DNA of 64,000 nucleotides from Gigantopelta aegis (Eukaryota; Mollusca; Gastropoda; Neomphalida; Peltospiridae). Below the pieces are notes generated by a model that saw nothing but the letters and a program-made list of their open reading frames with translations, had not been told where the DNA came from and ran no database searches. Positions within the stretch are counted from its first letter, which is position 1. Each line of letters starts with the position of its first letter. The translations under genes and the position numbers were made by a program. The stretch lies in the NCBI RefSeq assembly GCF_016097555.1, contig NC_054699.1:642670-706669 (forward strand). The letters are read 5' to 3'. Below are positions 29,000-40,059 of the stretch, piece after piece.

Positions 29000-31185
29000 G
29001 TTTTAATACACATTTTAATATATTTTTAGACAACTTTTTTTAACAAGGTAACATTCCTACATTGGTTCGTCTCCGAAGTCGCACGGACTCGCACCTAGCC
29101 TAAAATAGATGCGAGGAAGCGACAGGTCAAAGAAGAAGAAGAAACAAAAAGACTGCTGTATCAAAGGCCGTGGTATGTGCTGTTACGTACGTGTGAATGA
29201 ATGTTTAACGACACCCCAGCACAAAACCATATCGGCTGCTGCGTGTGAAACATGTAAATGAAGTCCAGTGATAGACATAAGAATAATATTTCACTTGTCC
29301 ACCAGACAGGTATACCACAAAATCTACTTGTCCGCCAACATTTCCACTTGTCCATTTATATAGGACAGGAAGTGGATGTAGAAGGAAAAGTTGAAGTCCT
29401 GGGCTTTTCTTTTTAAACCAATTCGCTTGTTACTGTTCACTTCAAATTGCAGGTAATTGTGTGACTCGGGTGACTACAACAAATGTTAGAATTTGTTTAC
29501 AGTCGAGATAGTTTCAGCGTAAAAAAAAGTCATAAACAATTAGTGTTTTTGTTCAGGTTTCAATGAAAACCAGTCAAATTGTTCTCGAGCACATTCGCTT
29601 CAGAACACGTCACTGGTTTTTAAATTTCACTTTCAGCTGAAGGCCTGGAAATAATTGTTTGGCAATGCTTGTCGAAATGACCTGTCATAAATGAAAATGT
29701 TCCTGTAACCAAATGTTAAAATAATGTTACTTTTGTCCTTTATTAATCATGTACTGTTACATATACTAGCACGTACAAGTTTACATGATGCAGTGAATCT
29801 CCTCTAAACAGTACCCTAAACCTATGGGCCAAATTGGGCCAAAGTAAGTTCGATCCATGGGTATCTACTTTACAGAGGGGTTGAAGTAAAAGTCTTTGTT
29901 GTATTCTGTTCACTATTAACTATAGAAAAAGTAATAAAACGGTTAAATAACAACAAAACTCAAATGTGGATAAAATGATGCAATTTAAACCCCTCACCCC
30001 CACTGAGTACGGCCCTGAAATTGGAAGGAACTTACTCACATTGTACCACGCCTACCAACAGCTGATAACGATATGTACAACGAAGAGTTGGAAGTTTTTG
30101 ACTCGGGATTTCCCGGAAATTGTTTGCAAGATGAAACGGTATGACCGCTGTGAACCGAAGTAATAAGCGTGCAGCCAGTAAACGTAACCTATCCCGTGTC
30201 ACAGAGGTCATGTAGTAATACAAGTAATTGTTTGACCCTCCAAATGGCTACAAACTTTCAAAAACAAAGTAGTAGTCTGATAGTACTCGGGCACGGGCCA
30301 GGTCTGGCAAGACGCGACGAGTACCCGTGCAAGATGAAGACTCAAATTTCATTAAATGTTTACTGCATTGAGGCATTGAGCCATATGCTTATCGCCAGTT
30401 ACATTATAAGGCTATGAGACACAAAGGGGAAACAAAAGTCGAATGTGTGGAATGCAATACAATTGCATGATTTGGCATCCATGTTCAGCGCTTGAATTGA
30501 CATGCATAATGCTATTTTATTACCCTTATGGTTAAAAAGTATCTTGGTACATAATGACCACAGTGATACATCCCACTACAACCTTACAGGAACGTCAGCT
30601 AAACGAGTGGAGTGATATAAATTAACATAAATTATGTGTAATAAATAGGATTTTATTAAAACTACATTCCCTGGAATATTTTTATTATTTAAGCATATAG
30701 AACAGAAAATCTAATTACGTTTGGTGCATATATGACGCCGCACTCCACATTGGTTTCACTACGCTGGCTTGTCCAGGTCAAAAACAAAGCCGTGATTTTG
30801 AAAGTGGAACTCTTTTGACGGGCTCGTACCGATCTCGGTTTTCATTGGCTTATCACAAGTATAGAATTCCCCAACAAGAGATCACGTGAGATTTCGCAAG
30901 TTTTGAACAAATTTAACTGTCTTGATTGAGGCGTCGTCTCATATCTCCAAAACATATTTATATCCATAGTGGTATGGTACAACTTCTTTCCAGGGGTCGG
31001 TGAGTGGGGGATTTGCCTTGAAATTTTGACAGTGGCCAGCTGTTGGCATACACGTTACATGTAAGGGAGTGTTACTAATTACGTAACGCTCTAGGGGTAG
31101 AGGAAGAGGGTACTGTGTTCGATTTATGTAACATTTTTCAAGACTATATGTTATTTTTATTCATTATTTAGACCTAAAAAGGTGT
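29000..31185. other. No gene seen; scattered SINE fragments
   Basis: A short SINE core at 29157-29185 (CAAAGGCCGTGGTATGTGCT) joins a GAATGTTTAACGACACC repeat start at 29195. A dispersed segment at 30440-30535 (GCAATACAATTGCATGATTT, ATGCATAATGCTATTTTATT) recurs at 41750-41815. Small frames at 29966-30223 overlap on both strands and show no protein features. Confidence 0.45.
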
Positions 31186-31373
31186 TTTTGAGGAATGCGC
31201 GGTCAGTCTAGGATCGATCCCCCTCGGCGGGTATACAAAAAGACCATGGTATGTGATATCCAGTCTGTGGGATGGTACATATAAACAATCCCATGGGCGT
31301 AGGCTGGGGGGGTTCGGGGGGTTCGGACGAACCCCCCCGCTGAAGCAAATGGTCCGCTTTCAGAAGTAAAATA

Positions 31374-31408
<35 letters not shown>

Positions 31409-31587
31409 ATTATTAAATTTTGTTTAACACAGTGCTGTATATGGCTCTATATTCATATAGGCGTCCATGCGTGCCCGTCGCTTGTTATTACATAGTTTTA
31501 TTTTGTTATAAAATAATGTAGTACACCGAGCTCATGTTAAGCTTTCGAAATGTATGGTCATCAACAAGGATATGACGTCAGACGTTG

Positions 31588-32084
31588 ACGAAAATATGAT
31601 CCAAAGACATAGAAGCCTGGTGATTTCGAATTCCAAACGTAAGTACTTGCAAATGACACAGCCCAACTACATGTACCTATATGCACTAGTAGCGGCAGTA
31701 TACTTATTTCAGTTGTTTTCCAGCCTAATTTTGTTTTGTTCAAAGGATAAGGAACATACACACTCGTTTTCAATATTTGATGCGCAAGCCAAAAATTAAA
31801 GCCGCATTATCGCCCAACCATACTATCCAAAGACATCTTATCTGCTCAGTGGTGTAGGAAGGTGATTTCCAAACGTAAGTAGGCCTACTTGCAACAGATA
31901 TTCCCCCAACTATCAATATGCACTTAGACTAGTAGATATAGTATACTTATTTCAGTTGTTTTCCGGCCTAATAAATTGTTTTGTTCAAAGGATAAGGAAC
32001 ATACATGTAGCACTCTATTTTGAATATGTGACACGCAAGCCAAAATTAAAGTCGCATATCGCCTAACCATGTTATCCAAAGACA
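31588..32084 (+). repeat. About 240-bp tandem duplication in the hAT 5' region
   Basis: CCAAAGACATAGAAGCCTGG to TCGCCCAACCATACTATC is repeated with differences at about 31827-32082 (shared TTATTTCAGTTGTTTTCC and CAAAGGATAAGGAACATACA). Each copy contains a donor-like AAACGTAAGT and an acceptor-like TACTTATTTCAG. They may be duplicated 5' untranslated exons or simply a duplicated subterminal region. Confidence 0.6.
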
Positions 32085-32280
32085 GTGCTCCACAACTAGT
32101 TAACGAAGGTCATGGTATGTGTTATCCTGTCTGTGGGATGTGCATACAAAAGAGCCCTTGCTGCTAATCGGAAAGAGTAGCCTATGTGTAAACATAATTA
32201 TGGTCCTTGACCATATGTCCGACGCCATATAACCGTAAATAAAATGTGTTTAGTGTGTCATTAAATAAAACATCGGCAGT
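32085..32280 (+). mobile_element. 5'-truncated SINE inside the hAT element
   Basis: Core GTCATGGTATGTGTTATCCT, AGCCCTTGCTGCTAATCGGA, then ATATGTCCGACGCCATATAA and CGTAAATAAAATGTG. The same family as 42256-42572. Confidence 0.75.
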
Positions 32281-32599
32281 GTCGTACCGGATATACGTTT
32301 TTTCATTGGTTCGTATCGATAATTTGATGTAATTTTAGTAAGCGACGCCAGCTTCTCTGATAGCACAGTGCATTTTACTTCATAAACATGTTGGTAATAA
32401 ATAAAATACCGCACTCGTTTCACTAGATATCATTAATTTTAGAAAACTCATGAACTTCCCAAAGTATCTGACCTCACTTTCGTTCGGTTAGATACCTTTG
32501 GGAACTTCATTCGTTTCGTAAAAATGATATCTAGGGAAAACCTGTTTAGTACTCTCTTGCTCACTCTCTTTTCCCCCATCTCCCTCTGTCTCATGCATA

Positions 32600-32630
32600 C
32601 GTGTCCACACACACACACACACACATACAC
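32600..32630. repeat. Short CA microsatellite
   Basis: (CA)n interrupted by TA, within the 5' region of the hAT element. Confidence 0.9.
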
Positions 32631-32997
32631 ACTTGACATTGACAACTTACCTTAAGCTTAAAATGTCCAGTACTCATGGCGACTGTCATTTTAGAGTAGG
32701 CCTACACGATAGGTTTTATTAGCGAACAAACAAGAGCTTTTTAAAATAATTTTTGTGGTCATATTTTACTGTAGGAAACATGCTAACAATGTAACTTTAA
32801 ATAAAACAGTAGAGCTAGTGTTGTTGCCTAGTTAGGCCTCGCATTATTGATAATATATACTGTAGTTCAACTCGAACCTTTGATCGTTGTACTCCGTTTT
32901 GAATTACGTATGCAACTTTCTATTCCAATCCAATACAATGGAATAAATGAAAGTATAACTTAGTGTGGTTTTAAATTGTTTGCAGCAAACATTCGAG

Positions 32998-35517
32998 ATG
33001 GGCAGGCCAGAGAAAAGAAAACAGGAACTGAAAATTGCATCCAAGAGATGTCAATCCCTGGATAAATTCTTTAACAATAAACGACCACGACCAAGAGAAG
33101 GGCAAACCCAACAGGCACCACGAGAAGAACGCCCGACTCCTGACGAAAAAAGTAATCCATCAGAATCGCCATCAGGGTCTGCTAGCGAAGGATACAAAGA
33201 AGAATCCCAAACCAAGACACCTACTGCAACAATTAACGATATTGGACATATCATTACTGCAACAATGTCAGTACTAGATATTAAAAAAGCAATTGAAGGA
33301 CTCTCTGATGGAGAAAAATATACACTAATCAAACACCATAGCCAGCCGTCCGAAACATATACATTTCCTATAATATATGTTGGTGGCTGTAACCGCAGTT
33401 TTAAACTCAGCTGGTTGAAGGAATATCAATGGTTAGTTTATAGCCAAAAACTCGATGGTGCCTTTTGCATCATGTGTTCACTTTTCTGTATGAATCGAGA
33501 AGGGAAAGGGCAATTTGTCAATCGGCCATTTATAAATTGGCAAAAGAAGTCCGAAAAGTGCAAAAGCCACGAAAGCAACGAGTACCACCAAGAGGCAATG
33601 CAAATTGCAGACACGTTCATCAAAAGTATTGAAAATCCTAATGCCACTATTCCAATTTTGATGGAAAACAATAGGTCAAAGAACATTGACAAAAACCGAG
33701 AAATACTTCGATGCATTGCAGAAGCAATTGTGTATTGTGGCAAGCAAGGTATAGCATTACGTGGGAAGAACGAACACTTGGAGGATGAGAAAACAAACCC
33801 GGGAAATTTTCTCTCCTTGATCAAGGTACTGGCTAGGTATTGCTCAACCTTACATGAACATTTAATGGAGCCACAAATGAAATGTGTCACTTACTTGTCA
33901 CCACAAACACAAAATGAGTTACTCGATGTTATAGGCAATCACATAATTCTCGGTGACCTTGTCCAAGAGATAAAGACAGCACAGTTCTATAGTATCATGG
34001 CGGATGAGGTGACATCTCATAACACTGAACAGCTGGCTCTGTGCGTCCGCTTCGTGGATTCAGATGAAAATATTAGGGAGGAGTTCATACAATTTTCAAA
34101 AGTGATTCGCACCACGGGTGAATATCTGGCCAATGAGATCATTCACATACTGGAAAACCTTGGTATACCATTGAAAGATATGCGTGGTCAAGGATATGAT
34201 GGGGCGAGTAACATGTCATCTGGTCGAGTTGGCGTCCAGGCTAAAATCCGAGAGCATGCTCCATTAGCAACATATGTGCACTGTAGTGGCCATTGCTTAA
34301 ATCTGGTTATAAGTCACGCCTGTAACATACCAGAAGTGCGTAACATGATCGACAAACTTAAGAACTGTTGCCTTTTTTTCCGAAATAGCCCAAAGAGAAA
34401 TGAACTTCTTGAGTTGATTACAGCGATTAAAGTCGAGAACCAAACAAGGAGAAAAACTTTAATTGATCTCTGTCGGACCCGATGGGCGGAGCGCCAAAAT
34501 GCCTACCAACACTTTTACCAGTGCTATTTCTTTATTGTTGATGCCCTACAGGTGATCGGCTACAAGATGCATCTTGAAGAATACAATGGTCTACATGAAG
34601 GTTTTGCAGAATTGTATTGGGATTGGAAAACACAGACCCGCAGTGATGCGCAGCAGTTGCTCACTGGTATAACAAGTTTTGGCTTTATTATAGTTTTCCT
34701 CACAGTCTACCAATATCTCTCACATCTTTCTGGACTTACTGTTCAGCTCCAAAGCTCCTCTCTGGATATTATTCATGCATATAATGCCGTGAACGATATT
34801 AAAGATATCTACAAGAAAGAGCGCCATGACGTTGACAGTAATTTCGAATCTGTAATTTTCAAACAGGCAGAGAGAATGGCAGCAAAAGTGGGTGTTGAGC
34901 CCAATAAGCCAAGGGTCAGTGGGAGACAGATATACCGTGCCAATAATGCTGCAAGTAGTACTGTACTGGAACACTACAAACTGAACTTGGCAATTCCTTT
35001 CTTGGATCATGTGTGTGAAAATTTAAACTCTAAGTTTTCTGGACTGGCTAAAACTGCAATTTCACTGCTAGGACTAGTACCATCTATACTTTGTGAAAAC
35101 AACATGTCGATTGACGAAATCCTACGTATGTACAACGAGGATCTCCCATCACCCGAGGTGACCGACCTAGAATTGAAACGTTGGAAAATGCGATATGAAA
35201 ATGTGTCACCTGAGAGGAGACCTTCTACTCCAGCTGCTGCGTTGAAGGATTGTGATGGAACCCATTTTCCTAACATAAAAACTCTTCTCAGGATCGCATG
35301 TACTATTCCAGCAACCTCCTGTGAGTGCGAACGAAGTGCAAGTTCATTAAGGCGTTTACATTCATATGCGAGGGCAACGATGGGGCAAGAACGCCTGTCT
35401 GCATTGGCACTCTTGCACATTCATTACGATAAGGAGATTGATCTTGACCGTGTCGTGAACGTGTTTGTACAATGTCATCCAAGGCGTCTTGAACTCTCAT
35501 CGATAATTAAACCATAA
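32998..35517 (+). CDS. hAT-superfamily transposase, 839 aa
   Basis: The start is set at MGRPEKRKQELK; the frame opens only slightly earlier, and TTTGCAG just upstream looks like a splice acceptor, so a 5' exon is possible. A basic, disordered N-terminus is followed by a TTF-type zinc finger (about 131-200: SFKLSWLKEYQWLVYS, DGAFCIMCSLFC, FINWQKK, HESNEYHQEAM), a DUF4371-type catalytic region with D336 (MADEVTSH) and D401 (GYDGASNMSSG), CSGHCLNLVI (429-438), CRTRWAERQNAY, and a C-terminal hAT dimerisation region (about 757-825) with CERSASSLRRLHSY and GQERLSALALLHIHY. This architecture is that of ZMYM1/P52rIPK-like animal hAT transposases. The frame has no stop and is near family length. It could alternatively be a domesticated gene, but the flanking inverted ends argue for a transposon. 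Confidence 0.92.
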   Translation: MGRPEKRKQELKIASKRCQSLDKFFNNKRPRPREGQTQQAPREERPTPDEKSNPSESPSGSASEGYKEESQTKTPTATINDIGHIITATMSVLDIKKAIEGLSDGEKYTLIKHHSQPSETYTFPIIYVGGCNRSFKLSWLKEYQWLVYSQKLDGAFCIMCSLFCMNREGKGQFVNRPFINWQKKSEKCKSHESNEYHQEAMQIADTFIKSIENPNATIPILMENNRSKNIDKNREILRCIAEAIVYCGKQGIALRGKNEHLEDEKTNPGNFLSLIKVLARYCSTLHEHLMEPQMKCVTYLSPQTQNELLDVIGNHIILGDLVQEIKTAQFYSIMADEVTSHNTEQLALCVRFVDSDENIREEFIQFSKVIRTTGEYLANEIIHILENLGIPLKDMRGQGYDGASNMSSGRVGVQAKIREHAPLATYVHCSGHCLNLVISHACNIPEVRNMIDKLKNCCLFFRNSPKRNELLELITAIKVENQTRRKTLIDLCRTRWAERQNAYQHFYQCYFFIVDALQVIGYKMHLEEYNGLHEGFAELYWDWKTQTRSDAQQLLTGITSFGFIIVFLTVYQYLSHLSGLTVQLQSSSLDIIHAYNAVNDIKDIYKKERHDVDSNFESVIFKQAERMAAKVGVEPNKPRVSGRQIYRANNAASSTVLEHYKLNLAIPFLDHVCENLNSKFSGLAKTAISLLGLVPSILCENNMSIDEILRMYNEDLPSPEVTDLELKRWKMRYENVSPERRPSTPAAALKDCDGTHFPNIKTLLRIACTIPATSCECERSASSLRRLHSYARATMGQERLSALALLHIHYDKEIDLDRVVNVFVQCHPRRLELSSIIKP

Positions 35518-35624
35518 ACCAGTTACGATCTAGTAAGTGGAATTTCTGTGGTTTGTTGTTCGTTTGTATTGTTTCTTTGGGTTTTTTAAAATATATAATT
35601 GTAATATATATATATATGTATACG

Positions 35625-35632
35625 TTGTGTGT

Positions 35633-35683
<51 letters not shown>

Positions 35684-35694
35684 TGTGTGTGTGA
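35625..35694. repeat. GT microsatellite
   Basis: (GT)n with a few TATGTG interruptions near the right end of the hAT element. The Thr/His- and Val/Cys-rich frames here are artefacts. Confidence 0.95.
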
Positions 35695-35792
35695 ACAAGG
35701 GTCCACTTGGTTCATATCCGAACCCCCCCATGACCAGGTCACGCTACGCCCCTGAATCCCTTGCTAAAAAAAAAAAATGTATCGGGTTTCCA

Positions 35793-35950
35793 AGGCGCGT
35801 GTGCGGGGATTTCAGCGGGGCTGGGGTTATAGACTGTGTTAAGCGAAGTTTATATGGGGCCATGCTCCCCCAAAAAATACATTTCAATTTTTTCCCAGCT
35901 TGGACAATTAAGGGTTTCGACCTCCAATACCCTCCCCCTGCACATGCACC
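35793..35950. mobile_element. G/C-rich dispersed repeat inserted in the SINE
   Basis: Bounded by GGCGCGTGTGCGGGG and the inverted-like CCCCCTGCACATGCACCC. It interrupts the SINE between GGGTTTCC and CTCTCTAAG. The internal GCGAAGTTTATATGGGG and GGGTTTCGACC relate it to 6783-6950. Confidence 0.6.
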
Positions 35951-36007
35951 CGATTCCTCTCTAAGATTATATGTAAAAATTACCAAATGTTAGACATCCA
36001 ACAGCAG

Positions 36008-36078
36008 ATGGAAGGAAGGATAGGATATCTTTTATTTAACGACGCACTCAACGCATTTTATTTACGGTTGTATGGGGT
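36008..36078 (-). mobile_element. SINE 3'-tail fragment nested in another SINE
   Basis: GAAGGAAGGATAGGATATCT, TTATTTAACGACGCACTCAA and TTTATTTACGGTTGTATGGG match the reverse of the tail of 42256-42572. It interrupts the host SINE at CAGCAGATG. Confidence 0.65.
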
Positions 36079-36129
36079 CGGATGATTATTAAATCAATAT
36101 GCTTTATCTTTGATGTCGTTAAACACCTT

Positions 36130-37204
36130 CACCCCCACCCCACCCACCCCACCCACCACCCCAACTTTACCCTTTCCAAACGAAATAATATTTATTTGAA
36201 TTTGTCGATTTTAACACGTAAAATTCAGAAGTGAAAACGTTCATTGTCTACTTTAGTATATTTTATTTTAAAAATATATACATGATTAAACTTTGAAAGT
36301 TCTACTAACACTTTATAAAATATCAGTTCTGAAATAGGAAGGTACGACTGTCGATAATACGTTGTCAAGATCAAACCGGTTTTAATTAAAGACTCCAGTA
36401 CCGTATCCTCAACCGAACGTTCTTCGTACAGCGCAAGATTTTTCTTTTAATTTTTTTAGACGAACCCTACAATTTGAAATCGGCAAACGCACGTGTTAAC
36501 TGAAACTGACAACAGGCTGTCGTTTGTGCTTTGCCGAGCTATGGCGGCACAGGCGACGAATCAAGCTATACGTTTGACGATATCCGTTCATAGCGAACAC
36601 ACACGACTTTTTTAAAAGTGCATTTGAGCTTGTATTTCACATTTGTACATGATGTTATAATATGGTAGCCAGAGAATGTAACTTTAACTCGCTACCATAT
36701 GGTATGATGGCTATGTCCCTCGTCAAATAATTTTCATTGTCACTCGCTAAACATGATACGAAATGGAAGCTCGTTTAATATCCTATAATTACTTTATTCC
36801 TTAGTCTCACCATGTCGTACTCGAGTCCAGTATTTTTCACTCGTGCAGACCATACTGTTAATGTATACAGAAGAATATATTGAAACTGAATCTGGAATTT
36901 TTTTTAATGACGTCATAACCGCAATAAATTCCTAGACCTAACCTAGCAACGTTTTAAAAGCGAGTGTTAGTCTGATAACGTATGCACAAGAAGAATACAT
37001 CAAAATTGAAACTGTATTTAGAATTTGAGTCAATGACGTCATACTGTAACTTAGTCTACTTGAAATAAATTCCGAAGCTTTGCTGTGAATTGTATCCAAA
37101 CAATAATATACTGCGCACAAAAGGTAGGTGATATTGAAATATGTTTAAAATTAACATGTTATGATACTTAAGATAGTTATACACAGTGTAGCCAAGTCAT
37201 TATT
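36130..37204. other. No gene seen; one diverged duplication
   Basis: AT-rich DNA. Two related segments (36855-36945 and 36975-37080) share ACAGAAGAATA/ACAAGAAGAATA, ATTGAAACTG, AATGACGTCATA and AATAAATTCC, so this is an imperfect duplication of about 120 bp carrying a CRE-like octamer in each copy. Confidence 0.55.
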
Positions 37205-38897
37205 GATCATGAACATGTATTTAGATGATATTGTTAAGTATTTTGATGCACGGTGTGAACCTATTGATGTGAATAATCTCTTATTCGCAGATGATTTGGT
37301 GCGTCTGTCCCCTTCAGCGTCAGGGCTCCAAAGTACGCTGAATGCTGTCAACTAATATGCTATATGTAATGATCTTCCCATTAATGTTGAAAAATCTAAT
37401 ATTATTGTCTTCAATAAGCGTAAAATGAACACAGATCATCTTAACTTTACTATAGAGTCCTCCAAAAGTAACATCGCTAATGACTACACATATTTGGGTA
37501 TCACTATAGACAGCCATGGTAAATTCAACATTGGTGTAAAGTGTTTAACAAACAAAGGACTTAAATCTTTAAATCACTTATTTTTAAAATCAATTTCTCA
37601 AACACAATCCACCTATCAATATTTGCATTAAACTATTTAATACATTAATTAAACCAGTGTTGTTATTGGGAGTGAAATTTGGGGACTGCAAGTTTGTAAT
37701 AAAAATTATTTTGCTCTTGATGTAGAAAAAGTACACATAAAATTCAGTAAATGGGTTTTGGGGGTCAATAAATATACCAGTAATGCTGCAGCATTAGCAG
37801 AATTAGGAAGATTGCCACTGACGTATGATATAATTATTAATGCCTTTAAATATGTATTACATATCCAGACTTCAAACAACCCAATGTTAACTTCTGCGTT
37901 TATTGATAGCTCAAAGTCAGCTCAGAACAACAAACCGTCGTGGGTAGCTAAACTTATTAATGCTGCAAACCTAATTGGAATTCCTACGCATCTATCTTCA
38001 ACTCCAGAATTACCGACTGCATGCACTTTAGGTGAAATCGTAATTAAATGCGAGCAGTACTTTTTGCAGTATATTACGACACAGCTAACATCAAACAAAA
38101 ATTCTAACAAATATGGTAATAAAATGCGCACATATATGTCATTCAAACAAATTTCGAGTTCAGTTGAGACCTATTTATTACATACCAAAGACTATGAAAG
38201 CAGAAACGCTTTTAGTAGGCTTCGTTTGAGTTCACATTCACTTATGATTGAAAAGGGAAGACACAAGAAACCATCTGTCCCTGCGAATGAGCGATATTGT
38301 CCCAACTGTCCCCTAGAAATTGAAGACGAATATCATTTCATTATCAAGTGCCCTATATATAATGCTTTTAGAAATGATTTACATCATAAAATAATAAAAC
38401 AAGAATCACATTTTTCTTTTTTGACTAATAATGAAAAAATCTTATTTCTTACACGCAACAATATTCCGGAATTATGCCATATCATTTGCAATTTTGTAAA
38501 GAGATGCTTTAAGTTGCGTGAAAGCATATGAGTTGGAAGTCATTTCAAAGTGCTTGCATTTCACGTCTGTATAAACTAATGTTTTTAACTAATGGAGAAT
38601 GTACGAGGGTGTGTGGATTCGTAAAAAATAATTCACGAACGCCATAGTTGATGTTTGGGAGTTTTTTGGGGTTTTTTATGACTACACTTCTGACAATATT
38701 TGCTTTTACCTAAATATTAATATCACTAGTAATAAGGCTTAAATTACATATGTATTTGTTGATTCAGATGTTTGTTCATGTAATTAATGTATATTTATGT
38801 TATTGTTACTGCAGATAAATGTATATTGTATTGTTATTTTTGCTCTTCCCATATTCGGGTGTTATGCAAATAAATTATTCTTATTCTTATTCTTATA
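37205..38897 (+). mobile_element. LINE (non-LTR retrotransposon), 5'-truncated and decayed
   Basis: Starts within the reverse transcriptase (DDIVKYF; LLFADDLVRLSPSASGLQ with the catalytic FADD at 37284-37295), continues as LPINVEKSNIIVFNKRK and YTYLGITIDSHGKF in the same frame after a stop, shifts frame near 37640-37760, then reads open for 257 codons (37758-38531): LGVNKYTSNAAALAELGRLP, a helical region, and a C-terminal zinc motif CPNCPLEIEDEYHFIIKC. The 3' end is AATAAATTATTCTTATTCTT, a short-repeat tail typical of CR1/L2-like LINEs. At least one stop and one frameshift make it inactive. Confidence 0.85.
37758..38531 (+). pseudogene. C-terminal part of the LINE ORF2 protein
   Basis: 257 open codons covering the region after reverse transcriptase. 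CPNCPLEIEDEYHFIIKC (Cx2Cx8Hx4C) is the zinc-binding motif conserved at the end of many LINE ORF2 proteins. It is not a stand-alone gene: the preceding reverse transcriptase lies upstream in other frames. Confidence 0.8.
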
Positions 38898-38899
38898 GT

Positions 38900-39240
38900 C
38901 TTTATTCCTCTTAAAGAGAGTTGTAACAACAAAACAACAGATAATGAGATATACAGATATACATACAAAGAAATAATTACAGCACAGAGACAAACAAGTA
39001 CACGTGTTAGTGATAACTACAGAGAAGAAAGAAAAGAAAACGATTTACATAATAAACATATACTATTAAATGTATTTTACAATTGTACGTGCACACAAGG
39101 TGTACCGTTTTGCTGTGTACTGTATCTCAGTTATTAATTATCATGTAAAAATATTTTTTACTTAATAAATATATGAATTCTACGACAATCTCAACGTATG
39201 ATTTCGTGGTATCTATCAAGGTCCAAGGGCGGATTGCAAG
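38900..39240. other. No gene seen
   Basis: AT-rich sequence between the LINE tail and the minisatellites. Confidence 0.4.
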
Positions 39241-39245
39241 ATAGT

Positions 39246-39372
39246 AATTGGGAATCTATGGGACTCATTGGGAGTCTGTGGGACTCATTGGGAGTCTATG
39301 GGACTCATTGGGAGTCTATGGGAGTCTACGGGACTCATTGGGAGTTTATGGGACTCATTGGGAGCCTATGGG
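39246..39372. repeat. 20-bp tandem repeat x about 6
   Basis: Unit GGGACTCATTGGGAGTCTAT with a few variants; the last copy runs into the Tc1-derived CTATGGGATCGACACGG, so the unit may derive from a transposase gene. Confidence 0.85.
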
Positions 39373-39398
39373 ATCGACACGGAACAACAGGTGGTGTG

Positions 39399-39633
39399 CA
39401 ACACAGACCACGGAGTGGACGTCCAACGGCCACCGCCAGACGCCAACACAGACCACGGAGTGGACGTCCAACGGCCACCGCCAGACGCCAACACAGACCA
39501 CGGAGTGGACGTCCAACGGCCACCGCCAGACGCCAACACAGACCACGGAGTGGACGTCCAACGGCCACCGCCAGACGCCAACACAGACCACGGAGTGGAC
39601 GTCCAACGGCCACCGCCAGACGCCAACACAGAC
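39399..39633. repeat. 45-bp minisatellite x 5 made from transposase coding sequence
   Basis: Unit starts at 39399, 39444, 39489, 39534 and 39579, each CAACACAGACCACGGAGTGG and so on. The copies appear identical by eye. In one frame every copy encodes HRPRSGRPTATARRQ, the GRPR-type hinge of Tc1 transposases. Confidence 0.93.
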
Positions 39634-39735
39634 TCCTTATGACAGAGCCCTTCGACATCGTCAAATCTATACAACCCAGCTACAACAGCAACGCCAACAG
39701 GCAGCAGGGATCCGTGTCTCCACACAAACAGTTCG

Positions 39736-40059
39736 GAGGGGGGGGGGGGGGGATTTAGCTCAGTCGGTCGAGTACTCGATTGAGGTGCTTGCGTCGCATG
39801 ATCGAACCACCTCGGTGGATCCATGCAATTGATTAGGTTTTGTCTCGTTTCAACCAGTGCAACACAACTCGTCAAAGGTCGTGGTATGTGCTTTTCTGTC
39901 TGTGGGAAGGTGCATATATAAGATCCCTTTCTGCATTAAGTAACGTGACGGGTTTTCTCTGATGACTACGTGTTAAGAATTACCAAATGTTCGACATCTA
40001 ATAGCCGATGATCAATTAATCAATGTGCTCTAGTGGTGTCCTTAAACAAAACAACTTTA
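39736..40059 (+). mobile_element. Full-length tRNA-headed SINE in the Tc1 remnant
   Basis: Flanked by ACAAACAGTTCG (39724-39735) and ACAAACGGTTCG (40060-40071), a 12-bp duplication with one change. Head GGATTTAGCTCAGTCGGTCG (A box) and CATGATCGAACCACC (B box), core GTCGTGGTATGTGC and AAGATCCCTTTCTGC, tail GTGTCCTTAAACAAAACAAC. The poly-G run at 39736-39751 precedes the head. Confidence 0.88.

Larger units (their letters stand above)
31294..35753 (+). mobile_element. hAT DNA transposon, about 4.5 kb, apparently coding-complete
   Basis: The left end ATGGGCGTAGGCTGGGGG and the right end CACGCTACGCCCCTG are inverted; AATCC(C) flanks both. It lies inside a SINE at AGATCCC/TTGCT. It contains one 839-codon transposase frame and a 1.7-kb 5' region with a 240-bp tandem duplication and a SINE insertion. 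A 223-bp sibling with the same two ends lies at 19751-19973. The right-end GT microsatellite is long, and the left terminal base differs from the CAGGGG seen in the sibling. Confidence 0.82.
31190..36126 (+). mobile_element. One SINE broken into pieces by three later insertions
   Basis: SINE pieces in order: 31190-31293 (head and core to ACATATAAACAATCCC), 35754-35791 (CCCTTGCTAAAAA... GGGTTTCC), 35951-36007 (CTCTCTAAGATTATATG... CAACAGCAGATG) and 36079-36126 (TGATTATTAAATCAATATGC to GTCGTTAAACACC). They read continuously as one SINE when the hAT element, a G/C-rich repeat and another SINE's tail are removed. Confidence 0.75.

Noticed and set aside
32965-35517. Reading the 839-residue protein as a host zinc-finger (ZMYM1/P52rIPK) gene
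   Set aside because: Inverted terminal sequences, a target duplication within a SINE and a local deletion derivative all show that it is a transposon.
35537-35993. 72-146-codon frames around the GT microsatellite
   Set aside because: They are driven by the (GT)n repeat and adjoining G/C-rich repeat.
39752-39825. Possible functional tRNA gene (A and B boxes)
   Set aside because: It is the head of a SINE with core, tail and target duplication; the tRNA fold is degraded.
39198-39875. Frames of 109-194 codons on both strands
   Set aside because: They are periodic translations of the 20-bp and 45-bp repeats. Only the frame with PRSGRP has meaning, as a Tc1 remnant.
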